Shown here one piece after another: positions 1-10,284 of a stretch of DNA of 64,000 bases. Made by a program: the position numbers and the translations under genes. Each line of letters begins with the position of its first letter. The first letter of the stretch is position 1. Source of the stretch: Haberlea rhodopensis (taxonomy: Eukaryota; Streptophyta; Magnoliopsida; Lamiales; Gesneriaceae); assembly GCA_907163345.1 (NCBI GenBank), contig CAJQUN010000043.1:4949001-5013000 (forward strand). Direction: 5' to 3'. The notes beneath the pieces were generated by a model that saw only the letters and a list, made by a program, of their open reading frames with translations, was not told where the DNA came from and did no database searches.

Positions 1-3000
1 TGGATCCGATTAGCAGAATTTCAGCTGTCCAAGAAGGCACTGATGTGGTGGAAAACCACAGTGATTGAGCAAGAGGCTCTGGGACAGGAAGTGAATTGGA
101 AGATGTTCCGAACGCGGTTTCTAAACCGCTATTTCTCAGCCGCTGCAAGACATGCCAAGGAGGGTGAGTTTACCAGTTTAAGACAAGGTACCATGCCTGT
201 ATCTGACTATGCTCTACATTACTGTTCCTTACTACGATATGTGCCACACATTGCTGCAAGCACTAAAGCGAAGATGCGGAACTTCATGAAGGGCTTAAGG
301 CCTGAACTGTATGACAGGGTGATCACTTATGGCCCTGCCTGTTTTGATGATGCACTCTCACGAGCTGAGCTAGCTGAACTGGGAGTCGGTGCATATCCTG
401 ATGCTGTGCCACCTCCGGCACCCCCTCAGAGATCTACTTCTGACAATTTGAAGCCCAGGGGTGATCAGTTTAAGCCTAGGGGGAACACTTCAGCATCGAG
501 ATTCAGTGGCAAGAGGCCCGAGAATCGATGGAAAGGGAAAGGTAGGAATGATGCTCCATCTGGGAGAGGACAGTCTCAGCGAGACAGATCTGGAAGAGTT
601 CAGTGCACTCTTTGTGGGCAACCACATTTGGCAAAGGACTGCGTAGGATGTTATGTCTGTGGCGACAGAGGCCACTTTGCTCGGCGGTGTCCCAACAGGG
701 GAAGACAGCAGAGCTCTACGGGGAGACCTGCGGACAGAACGGCACAACACCGGCCACCTTTTGTGCCAAGGCAGTATGGAGGTCAGCCCGCTGGGCCACC
801 TCAGGGACAGGTGTATGCTTTGACGAGGGAGCAGGCTACAGCGGCCCCGGAGGAAGTTATAGCGGGTACGTGTCTTTTATTTACGCACCCTGCTCTTATA
901 TTGATAGACACAGGTGCGTCACACTCTTTTGTGTCGACAAGTTTTGTTGAAAGGCACCACATATGCACTTCTCCGTCCCCCATGCCTCTTATGGTCTCGA
1001 CCCCCGCTGGAAGAAGTTTGACTACGGATCAGATTGTCTATGATGGCCTCATTTATTTTGAGGATAATTAGCTAAGATCAGATTTGATTGTGCTGGGAAT
1101 GACAGACTTCGATTGCATTGTGGGCATCGATGTTCTGAACAAGTATCAGGCAGTGGTAGACTGCAGGCAGAGGATTGTCCGATTTAGATCTGTATTGGGA
1201 GTCCAGTGGACATTTTATGGGGATGGTTCCCGTCCAAAGATTCCGTTAATATCTGCTGTCAAGATGACACAGCTATTGGAACGAGGTCATGCAGGATATC
1301 TTATCTATGCTGTTGATATGACGGATAAGAGGAAGGAATTAAAGGTTGAGGATGTGCCCGTAGTGGCGGAGTTTCCTGATGTCTTTCCGGAGGAGATTCC
1401 CGGATTCCCACCGACGAGAGAGGTCGAGTTTGGGATTGAGTTGCTACCTGGGACGTCTGCAATTTCTCGTGCCCCGTATAGGATGGCACCAGCGGAGCTA
1501 AGAGAGCTAAAGATTCAATTGCAAGAGCTCCTAGACAAAAACTACATACGCCCTAGCGTATCGCCATGGGGTGCGCCTGTCTTATTTGTTAAGAAAAAAG
1601 ATGGATCGATGCGTCTATGCATTGACTATAGGCAGTTGAACAAAGCTACAGTAAAGAACAAGTATCCACTTCCGAGGATCGATGACTTGTTCGATCAGTT
1701 ACAGGGTACGAGGCTCTACAGTAAGATCGATCTGAGGTCGGGGTACCATCAGATTCGAGTAAGAGAAAATGATGTTCAGAAGACGGCTTTCAGGACTAGA
1801 TATGGGCACTATGAATTCCTGGTCATGCCTTTTGGGGTGACGAATGCCCCAGCTGTCTTCATGAGTTTGATGAACAGGGTGTTCCAGCCATTTTGGATCA
1901 GTTCGTCATAGTCTTCATTGACGACATACTTATTTACTCTCGGACTGAAGAAGAGCATGTAAGGCACTTGAGGACAGTGCTTCAGATCCTTAGGGATCAT
2001 CAGTTATATGCAAAGCTTAGTAAGTGCGAGTTCTGGTTGGACAGCGTGGTATTCTTAGGCCATGTCATATCTAGCCATGGGATATCTGTGGATCCCAAGA
2101 AGATTGAAGCTGTGATGGAGTGGGCTGCACCCACTTCTGTACCTGAGATAAGGTGTTTTCTCGGTTTGGCAGGATATTACCGACGTTTCGTCGAGGGTTT
2201 TTCTAAGATTACCAAACCCCTGACACAGCTGACTCAGAAAGGAGTCCCCTTCTTTTGGTCTGAAGCTTGTGAGGAAAGCTTCCAAGAGCTGAAGCGTCGT
2301 TTGACTACAGCGCCTGTGCTGGTGATTCCGTCTGAAGATAAGAGATCCGCCTTGTATACGGATGCGTCATTACAGGGTTTGGGCTGTGTGTTGATGCAAG
2401 ATAAGCATGTAGTGGCTTATGCATCGAGACAACTGAAGCCACACGAAGCCAGGTATCCAGTGCATGATTTGGAACTGGCAGCCATCATATTTGCCTTGAA
2501 GATCTGGAGGCATTACTTGTATGGCACGTCTTTTACTATATACACGGACCATAAGAGCCTGAAGTTCTTATTCACTCAGGCAGAGTTGAATATGAGGCAA
2601 AGAAGGTGGATGGATTTGCTCAAAGACTATGATTGTGAAATTGAGTACCATCCAGGTAAAGCGAACCTGATAGCAGATGCCTTAAGTCGGAAGGTGAAGA
2701 GTACTGCAGAGGAAGTCATGTGTTTGTCAGCTTTGATGACTTCTTACTGCCATCTGGGCTATGACTTCGATGTAGACACGTCGCCTGTGCGAGTGTCGAC
2801 CTTATTGGCGGAGCCAGATATATTTGAGACAATCAGGAAGGCCCAGAAGTCAGATAGTGAGGTTCAGAGATGGACATCATTGGTAATTCAAGGTCAGCCA
2901 TCCAAGTTCAGAGTGGCTGAGGATGATTCTTTGAGACTGGGCAACCGATGGGTAGTCCCAGATACACCAGAACTGCGTAGAGGAATATTGGAACGAGCCC

Positions 3001-3558
3001 ACAGTAGTCGGTTCAGTATCCACCCAGGGGGAAAGAAGATGTACAAAGATCTATGCGATCAATTCTGGTGGAGACGCATGAAGCGTGAGGTGATCGTTTT
3101 TGTTAAAAGATGTTTAATCTGCTAGCAGGTAAAGGTAGAGAGGCAGAGGCCTGGTGGAGAACTGAAGAGCTTAGAGGTGCCTGAATGGAAGTGAGAGCAT
3201 ATATCTATGGACTTCGTGACCCACTTGCCAAGGACGACCTCAGGATTTGATGCGATCTGGGTGATCGTAGATAGGCTGACGAAGACGGCTCATTTCATCC
3301 CTTACAGTATGTCGTATACATACTTAAAGATGGCCCAAATGTATATAAGGGATGTGGTGAGATTGCATGGTATTCCATTCTCGATAGTGTCTGACAGGGA
3401 CCCGAGTTTACTTCACATTTCTGGGAGGGTCTCCAGGCAGCTTTGGGCACAGAGGTGAGACTGAGTACGGCCTATCACCCTCAGACAGACGGCCAAATGG
3501 AGCGCACCATTCAGACGCTCGAAGACATGTTGAGGGCATGTATTCTGGAGTTTGATGC
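1..3558 (+). pseudogene. Chromovirus A1 gag-pol, 5' part (Tekay/Del-type Ty3/gypsy), broken
   Basis: This is the gag-protease-reverse transcriptase-RNase H-integrase polyprotein of a Ty3/gypsy element; the gag N-terminus lies left of the window. Seen in order: gag capsid region from base 1, two zinc knuckles (604-642 and 650-691), protease DTGAS (907-921), RT with FVKKKDG near 1590 and the catalytic FIDD at 1914-1925, RNase H YTDAS near 2355, and the integrase HHCC finger about 3000-3122. The frame is broken by TAG at 1069, a one-base loss near 1892 before FIDD, TAG at 3123 (a CAG position), TGA at 3192 (a TGG position) and a frameshift near 3403. It stops at 3558, where LARD1 inserted, and resumes at 12719. 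Similarity to copies B and C in this window makes the family call firm. It cannot encode a full polyprotein. Confidence 0.93.
3554..3558. repeat. Target site duplication of LARD1, left copy (GATGC)
   Basis: GATGC precedes TGTGATGACC here and is repeated at 12719-12723 after TCCTTACA. Removing one copy plus LARD1 restores the integrase reading FDAPWQDS, which matches FDASWQDS in chromovirus B. Confidence 0.95.
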
Positions 3559-5982
3559 TGTGATGACCAGGGATTATAGATGTTAATCCCGTAGTGTTAA
3601 TAATCCCTAAAGTGGTTTTACGTGGCGATTTGGAGTTTAATCGAGGTGTTGGGCCTTCTGGGCTCGTTTATTTGGGTAGTTGGGATCGTTGGATCCAGAG
3701 GTTGAGATTGTATTCTCATTTGGGTGAAAAACCTAAGAGTTGGGTTTTTGATGTATCTCGGGATCTCGGGTGCTTGTGTGAGCACCGGTAGGGTGTTTTG
3801 GAGTTAGAGAGAGAGTTTTTGAAAACAGATGATTTTTAATGAATCATGATGTATTTGTGGGGCTATTAGTTTTTTGGGGTATTTTTGCTATAAATACCAA
3901 ATGAACCCGAGATTTTAAAATTAAAAATCATTTCAGCCCCAATTTTTCCTCCCTCTCTCCCGCGGCACCCATTTCCGTCTAGACCAGCACCCGTGGCTTC
4001 AGGCCGTGCGCCCGCCGCCGTTCGGCGCTTGCGACCTCTCACCGGCTTCGTCTCGTCGAGGCGCAGCTATCCCCTCCGTCAATTCGAAGTTTCGTCGCGT
4101 TTTGAAGTCGGATTTTGGCTGAATGCGTCGATCCCCAAAAGCTAGGGTTCATCGATTTCGAACGTTTTACTTCCGATTTTCGATTGGGTAACCTCCTTAC
4201 CCCTTTTTCGTCATTTTCGTGTATTTCCCTGCCATTATTGTGTTCGAATTTAAAGAATTATAAGGGTTCGAATTTAAGGGCTTGTTTGGGTTCGAATTTA
4301 AGGGTTTTGAGTTCGAAAATTGGGGGTTTTTGGCAAGGGGTGTTGATTCTTGCTTTGATGGTTTAATTCACATTTTAGATGAATTATGGTGTTTAATTTG
4401 GGTTCGATTTGTGAGATAAGTGTTCGAAAATTTGTAGGGTATCCTTGAACAATTTTCGTTGTTGTCTCATTCGTTCCCCTCCCTGTATGTACCCTGCCCC
4501 GGGTCTTTTAAAAGGTTAATTGTCGTGTGTTGACAATATTTTGAGGGTTATGGGTGTGCTTGAGCATGGGTTGCATGTTCGTAAATAATTGTGAATTATT
4601 TATCGTGTTAGCACATCGTTCCTCGGGGCATGGAACTCGAGCAAGGTTTGGCTCGGACTTCGAGGATTTAAGGTACGTTTAGCGTACGAGCATAGTTTAA
4701 ATGATGTTTTACAAGTATGATGCATGATTTAAAATACATGAAATGTTTTACTATGATGGTACCGGGACTTGGTTACGTTATGTTGATTCACATGGTGAAA
4801 TGCTTGGTGCCGCTATGAAGCGAGCAATATGATGAGGTGTGGTTGCTACGGAGCGAACACCGATAGTATGACGCTACTTTGAAGTAAGAAATGAAAATGT
4901 GGTATTTGATTAGATATCTAGGATGTCTGTATTTTATTCCCTATTGGTAATGAATAGGAACAGAGACGTAGTTAATCAGAGAAGTGATTAACTAGTATCG
5001 GAAATCTCAAATGATATCTAGAATTATGATAATTGCTAGATAAAGAAAGGTGTTATGAAATGTTGTTAAATTGAAACGGGCTAGGGTTAACCAATATGAT
5101 GATTAACTGCATATTCAGGAGTTGATGATTTATCTGTTTTGAGAACAGGGTTATTACAGGGGTACGCTATGATGAGGATGATACCATCCAGGAAGTATCA
5201 CATATGTTCCACAATATTTACATTTTCGTAAATTATGTATTATGTCATTATGATTATGAAATTGTGGAATTGGTATGCTCACCCCGTTGGGGGCTGTCTC
5301 TGTTGGGGCAGGTAAACAGGTACATTGATGGCTTTGGAAATGAGCTCGAGCGGTTGATTGGATGTACTCCCAGGATCGTGGTACCAGGGCTTGATGGAGC
5401 ACGGTATCGTATAGAGTACTTATATACCCCTGAGGATTATATACATATTCATGATGCTCGCATGTGAGCACGATTATACTTGTATATGGGTTGTATATAA
5501 AGGCATGAGCCTTTCTCTCTTTCATTCTATGTTGCATACAATTAGAGGTAGAATTGCTAAATGATATGAGAGTCATTGGTGTATTGTGGGTGTTGAAACC
5601 CACTTTTGTTGTCATATGTGTGGTGTCTTCCCTGGCTGGGAATTTACTTGATATTGTTGTATTCTGATGAGTATTATGTTTTTCCCTGGCCGGGAATTAT
5701 GTTATGTGTTGTGCTCTTATTTCGGGATGGCTCTATTTATGGGGAGACTCTGCCCAAATTTTTATAAAAGTCTACCATGTAAAAAGTGGTGTAATGGGCG
5801 AACTCTATGAGTTTATTGTTGTTAGGATGATGAACTTATAACATTGTATGTTAAAGAAAATTTTGTAATTGCCATTCAATGGTAAAGTATCATCTGAGTT
5901 TCCCGAATGATTTTATTGAAAGCATGTGCCACACATAATGATTAATACACTAATCAAGGGTTAAGTATATGGGGTCCTTACA
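3559..5982 (+). repeat. LARD1 5' LTR (2424 bp)
   Basis: It begins TGTGATGACC and ends GGTCCTTACA. It pairs with 10285-12718, the main length difference being a short indel in the GC-rich stretch near 4010-4025. A TATA box lies at 3889-3896, so transcription probably starts shortly after 3915. Downstream it holds a GC-rich 5' segment, AT-rich sequence, short inverted repeats with GCCGCT/AGCGAGC at 4808-4830, and a GTACG stem-loop near 4671-4690. Small open frames on both strands, including a 153-codon one at 5154-5615 on the minus strand, look incidental. Confidence 0.95.
3889..3896 (+). promoter_or_regulatory. TATA box of LARD1 5' LTR
   Basis: TATAAATA sits in a GCTATAAATACC context, with a C/T-rich then GC-rich stretch 60-100 bases downstream. 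The same box is found in the 3' LTR and in LARD2. It is the best candidate for the RNA polymerase II start; the start site itself is inferred. Confidence 0.6.
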
Positions 5983-5986
5983 TTAG

Positions 5987-5998
5987 TGGTATCAGAGC
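5987..5998 (+). other. Primer binding site of LARD1 (initiator Met tRNA)
   Basis: TGGTATCAGAGC lies four bases after the LTR end. It is complementary to the 3' end of plant initiator methionine tRNA, the usual primer for minus-strand synthesis in these elements. Confidence 0.93.
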
Positions 5999-6364
5999 AG
6001 TGGTTGCTCATTGGGGCTGTTGAGGGCCTAGGAAGTTATTGCTAGCACATATTTATGCATGATGGCATTAATGTTATACGACATGACTAATTGTTTATGT
6101 GCTTATATGATATGAAAAGTGGTATTGCTAACCATTGTGGTTGCAGGAATCGTGTGGAACACGATAGGATGGCATTAATAGCGATGTCTAACACTCTATA
6201 TGCTACGTGCCAAGGAATCTGATTTTGGAAGAAAATCAGGGAAAAGAAAGATATGATGTATTGTCTGAGGACAGACTGGGTAGACAACCGACAGTGGAAT
6301 ACTTCGGTATGGTCTCAATTATTATTGAATATACTAATGCGTTTGTTCATTTAATGTTCAAGCA
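5999..6364 (+). other. LARD1 leader, conserved with LARD2
   Basis: Non-coding leader. A CTAAC branch-point-like motif followed by TTGCAG (ending at 6146) resembles a 3' splice site, found at the matching place in all the families here. From about 6147 to 6260 it aligns with LARD2 (near 53900-54012 on the other strand), including an AATCTGATTTTG block, after which the two elements diverge. Confidence 0.6.
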
Positions 6365-6945
6365 AGGAAGGTACGTAATAAACGTACGGGCATCAAACGG
6401 TAACATATTCTTAAACTATGACTTTTTATTGATTGCATAAGTATTTATGATGATGTTTACGATGAGTAAAAATGATATGATGTTTATGATGATGATAATG
6501 ATAAGTAAGTTTATGATGATGTTTATGATGAGTAAAGATGATATGATGTTTATGATGATGATAATGATAAGTAAGTTTATGATGATGTTTATGATGAGTA
6601 AAGATGATATGATGTTTATGATGATGATTATGATGATGATTATGAGGAATAAGTTTATAATGATGATGTTTATATGATGTTTATATAATGATATAATGTT
6701 ATTTGTGGTAAGATGCCACGGGGTAAGATGCCCCACATGGTAAGGGGCCATGCGATGTTATTTGTGGTAAGATGCCACGGGGTAAGATGCCCCACATGGT
6801 AAGAGGCCATGCGACGTTATTTGTGGTAAGATGCCACGGGGTAAGATGCCCCACATGGTAAGAGGCCATGCGATGTTATTTGTGGTAAGATGCCACGGGG
6901 TAAGATGCCCATATGGTAAGAGGCCATACGATATTATTATGTGGA
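6365..6945 (+). repeat. U5-like cassette in LARD1 with (ATG)n tract and hairpin repeats
   Basis: It starts with a GTACG stem-loop and GGGCATC-ACGGTAAC text matching the U5 of chromovirus A (from about 14780). An ATGATG microsatellite follows (about 6445-6690), then four copies of a roughly 58-bp repeat (6705-6940) made of hairpins GTGG/CCAC, GGGG/CCCC and ATGG/CCAT with TAAGATG or TAAGAGG loops. The same order occurs inside the A LTRs (14986-15195 and 63137-63345). LARD2 has a different cassette at this place. Confidence 0.8.
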
Positions 6946-6964
6946 TTTACGATGACTCATTCTT

Positions 6965-7610
6965 TTATGAGGATTGGCAATGGTTTATGCCGCCGGATAT
7001 GTTGATAACGATGCCTCATTCCGCTATATTGATTGGCGATGGTTCTTTCCGCCAGATGTATTGATAGAGATGGTTCATTCCGCTATATTGATTGGCGATG
7101 GTTCTTTCCGCCAGATGTATTGATAGCGATGGTTCATTCCGCTATATTGATTGGCGATGGTTCTTTCCGCCAGATGTATTGATAGCGATGGTTCATTCCG
7201 CTATATTGATTGGCGATGGTTCTTTCCGCCAGATGTATTGATAGCGATGGTTCATTCCGCTATATTGATTGGCGATGGTTCTTTCCGCCAGATGTATTGA
7301 TAGCGATGCCTCATTCCGCTATATTGATTGGCGATGGTTCTCTCCGTCAGATGTATTGATAGCGATGGCTCATTCCGCTATATTGATTGGCGATGGTTCT
7401 TTCCGCCAGATGTATTGATAGCGATGGTTCATTCCGCTATATTGATTGGCGATGGTTCTTTCCGCCAGATGTATTGATAGCGATGGCTCATTCCGCTATA
7501 TTGATTGGCGATGGTTCTTTCCGCCAGATGTATTGATAACGATGGTCCATTCCGCTATATTGATTGGCGATGGGTTATACCGCCGGGTATTGATAGTGAT
7601 GCCTCTTTCC
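6965..7610 (+). repeat. 59-bp tandem array with paired hairpins in LARD1
   Basis: Nine head-to-tail 59-bp units are recognisable from CCGCCAGATG at 7049 to 7528, with degenerate units on both sides. Each unit has two inverted repeats, ATAGCG/CGCTAT and TGGCG/CGCCA, enclosing nearly the same loop (ATGGTTCATTC or ATGGTTCTTTC). There are no unique spacers, so it is not CRISPR-like. Open frames across it are a by-product of the repeats. Confidence 0.9.
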
Positions 7611-10272
7611 GCTATTATGTGGACGATGATCCATGCTCATGTGTATAGCGAGGTTTCATGCCACCTATTATATGACGAGGTATCACGCCGTCGATTCTAT
7701 AGCGAGGGATTGTGCCGCTATGTACTCAGCACAGGATTTTGCCGCCTTCGAGCGATGGGTGCTGATTACGCACTATTATTGAGCGACGGAGACAGGTATG
7801 ACGCTATATTGTTAGCGATGAGGTATGAGATATTGCTATTCTATTAGCTTTATTGTAGCTGGCATGCGTTGATATACATGTTTTATTATGCCTATTTTAC
7901 TAGCATGATAGTGGATGACATACGCTGATGTACATGTATCGTCACTAGTTGGAATGCCTTAGATGCCATGAGTTGGCATGTGTCGTCACAGGATGACGAT
8001 GACGATGGTGTAGGAGATGTCTTATTAGACATGCATCATCGTTACGATGATCGATGCGTTGAGTATACGTATTCAGTGGTATGCCTTGGGTGCCAGTACC
8101 GAGCACAAGGTGGTGTGTGCGGCACCGATTGACGTGACCCTTATACCGAGCGGGTTGCTCGAGGAATGGATGGATGCGCTGTACATGTGATTGTACCGCA
8201 GCTTACGTTTGGGGTGATCATATTACGAGTGGTGATACCCTTGAGGTATGCTCGTTGGAATGGCTTTTGGCCATGTAATTTGACGACGGGAGTATTCGTG
8301 GAGGAATTACTCGCTTTCTATTGACGTGACATGTGGTAGACATGGTCACACCACCCATGAGGGTGTAGGATGGGTCCTAAGGGAGTAGGATCAGGTTATG
8401 TTAAGTACATGGGGACATTGGAGTGTCCAGGGTATATCAGCATTGGAGGAATGTTGGGTAAAGACCCACTACTCTATTGATTTTTCTTCCCATGGTATGT
8501 ATGCCGTGCGGAAACGTCCATCTGATTGGTAGGTTTGAGGTGAACCTAGTGAGGCAGCGACTAGTTTGTCTGCCGCGTGTGTGCAGCACCATGATGGGCT
8601 TGCTAGAGCCGTTATACTTCTCGTTGGAACCAAGTTTGGCAAATCGTAAGGTGATGCGATGTGGATTGTGGTGGACTCTAGTAGTCACCATGTCATTTGA
8701 GGTTGAGGCTGAGGTTGTGCATGCCTGACTGAAACGTGTATACGTTTATGTTTAATCTTGGTGAGACTTGTCTGGGACAGCTCAGGATGTTGGAGTACCA
8801 ACAAGAGAGTCATTCAGGTCGTTATTGACTCAATCTAAGGGAACCCGTGCATTAGGGATACAATGGGTGTTATTGTATCCAGTTTTTCCGAACGGTGGTT
8901 CGAGACTAGTGGATCTCGAGTTCGATGGCACTTCCCTTGTGAGGAAGGAGGTAGTATTATACCTATTTGGGAATCTTTGAAAGATTCGGTGAGTTGGTGC
9001 TTGTGGTGTTGATTTTGAGAATCACGCCGTGTTGTTGATCGTCGATTTTCATTCTCCTTTGGATGGGAATGACTCAGGATTGACGGTTGTGTTTGGGGCT
9101 TAGGGGTATGTTGCAGATACCCGAGCATAGTGCATTGAGTATGCATGAGGTGTTCGTGCTTAGGCAGGTATACCGATGAGTATACGGATGCCAGTGGTTG
9201 ATTTCCTTTCTGTCAAGCATAGAGTTATGCTATTTTTGGATGGTTAAATCTCTGATGAGAGATATGGAACACCTTGAGATTGGGAATCTCCATGGCACGA
9301 TGATTATGAGGGATAATCGTGAAGTTAGTTGACTTCCCTTGAGGAGGAATTATCTTGTGTGGGTTAAGGTATTTCCTTGTTGGTATTTTCTTTCGAGTTT
9401 TCGATAGCCTTCCCAAGTTTGGATTGTTAAATCCTAGGATTATCAAGGGATGGCAGGAATTCGGATTGGTTGGGTGTCACTGTCGACACAAGCGTTGAGG
9501 ATGCAATGGGTTTATTGCATGTCCTTTCAGAATTTTAAACTCTGTGGAGTCTCGGTTGTTATTTATGATCAGGACGTGATTCATGGAACATCCGGAGGTG
9601 GACATCTTGTGAGATGTCTTTTGTGTGAATCTGTGGCCGTGAGTTGCCCATTTGAGTTGCAATGATGCGACTGCTCCTTCGATGGAGGAGGTTTGAGAGT
9701 GGAAACGAGGTTTGGTATGTATACTAGTGTTTCCCTCGTAACGATGTATGCTAGACATCGTGAGTCATGATAGAGATGTCATTGAATGATATCTACGATA
9801 GAATCAGGAGCGATTCGAATCCATACAGTTTCAGTTGACTAACTGCTTTTGGATTATTAGCGTTGAGCTGTGCTGACGCTCTTTGACGTTATGATGGATT
9901 TGGAAGTCTATTCCACTCCAGAGTTTGACACGAGGTCAACGTTCTCACGGTTGAGGTGTCATTCAGGATGCGTTCTTACTAGTTGTATTAGAACTAAGGA
10001 TGACTGTCCGATCTACGGTCGTAAGTATAGGTTGTTTTGCAGTCATGAGAGACTGACTTTTGGGATGAACCGCACCGAGGTACGTGTTGCCTCTTGGGTG
10101 ATATGTTGGTTTTGGTAAGTCGCTCTGTTCAGAGTTTGATGTGAGGTAAGTATCCTCGCGTTTATTAATACGATTCTGATATGGTCAAGAATCGAGGTTA
10201 TGGCTTCATGTTGTTGTGTAGCCTGGGTGTTATGTGATACACCGGTGCTAATTTCGAGGACGAAATTCTTTT
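7611..10272 (+). other. Conserved non-coding core of LARD1
   Basis: About 2.65 kb without a coding region I can recognise. It begins with further AGCGA/CCGCT inverted repeats (7590-7830). Most of the stretch aligns, in reverse, with LARD2 50203-52880; for example, the text around 8455-8720 and 8960-9150 is nearly the same. Conservation between subfamilies with different LTRs suggests a cis function such as RNA structure or packaging (inference). Several short open frames occur, but they do not match a known family. Confidence 0.7.
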
Positions 10273-10284
10273 AGTGGGGGATAT
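10273..10284 (+). other. Polypurine tract of LARD1
   Basis: AGTGGGGGATAT directly precedes the 3' LTR and would prime plus-strand synthesis. Upstream is a TTTCGAGGACGAAAT inverted repeat shared with the chromoviruses. Confidence 0.8.

Noticed and set aside
4115..4366. 83-codon open frame in LARD1 LTR (again at 10852-11103)
   Set aside because: No known family; it lies in the presumed untranslated leader and would run through the possible splice donor.
5154..5615. 153-codon antisense open frame in LARD1 LTRs, partly kept in LARD2
   Set aside because: It lies in conserved LTR sequence, many residues differ between subfamilies, its length is not kept, and there is no recognisable domain. DNA-level conservation explains it.
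5986..6000. tRNA gene or fragment at TGGTATCAGAGC sites
   Set aside because: Only 12-18 bases complementary to a tRNA 3' end; these are primer binding sites.
6416..6751. Open frames rich in I/N or M/F across the ATG microsatellite
   Set aside because: Low-complexity translation of a simple repeat on both strands.
7023..7560. Regular 59-bp repeats resembling a CRISPR array
   Set aside because: Units are head-to-tail without unique spacers, and lie inside a plant retrotransposon.
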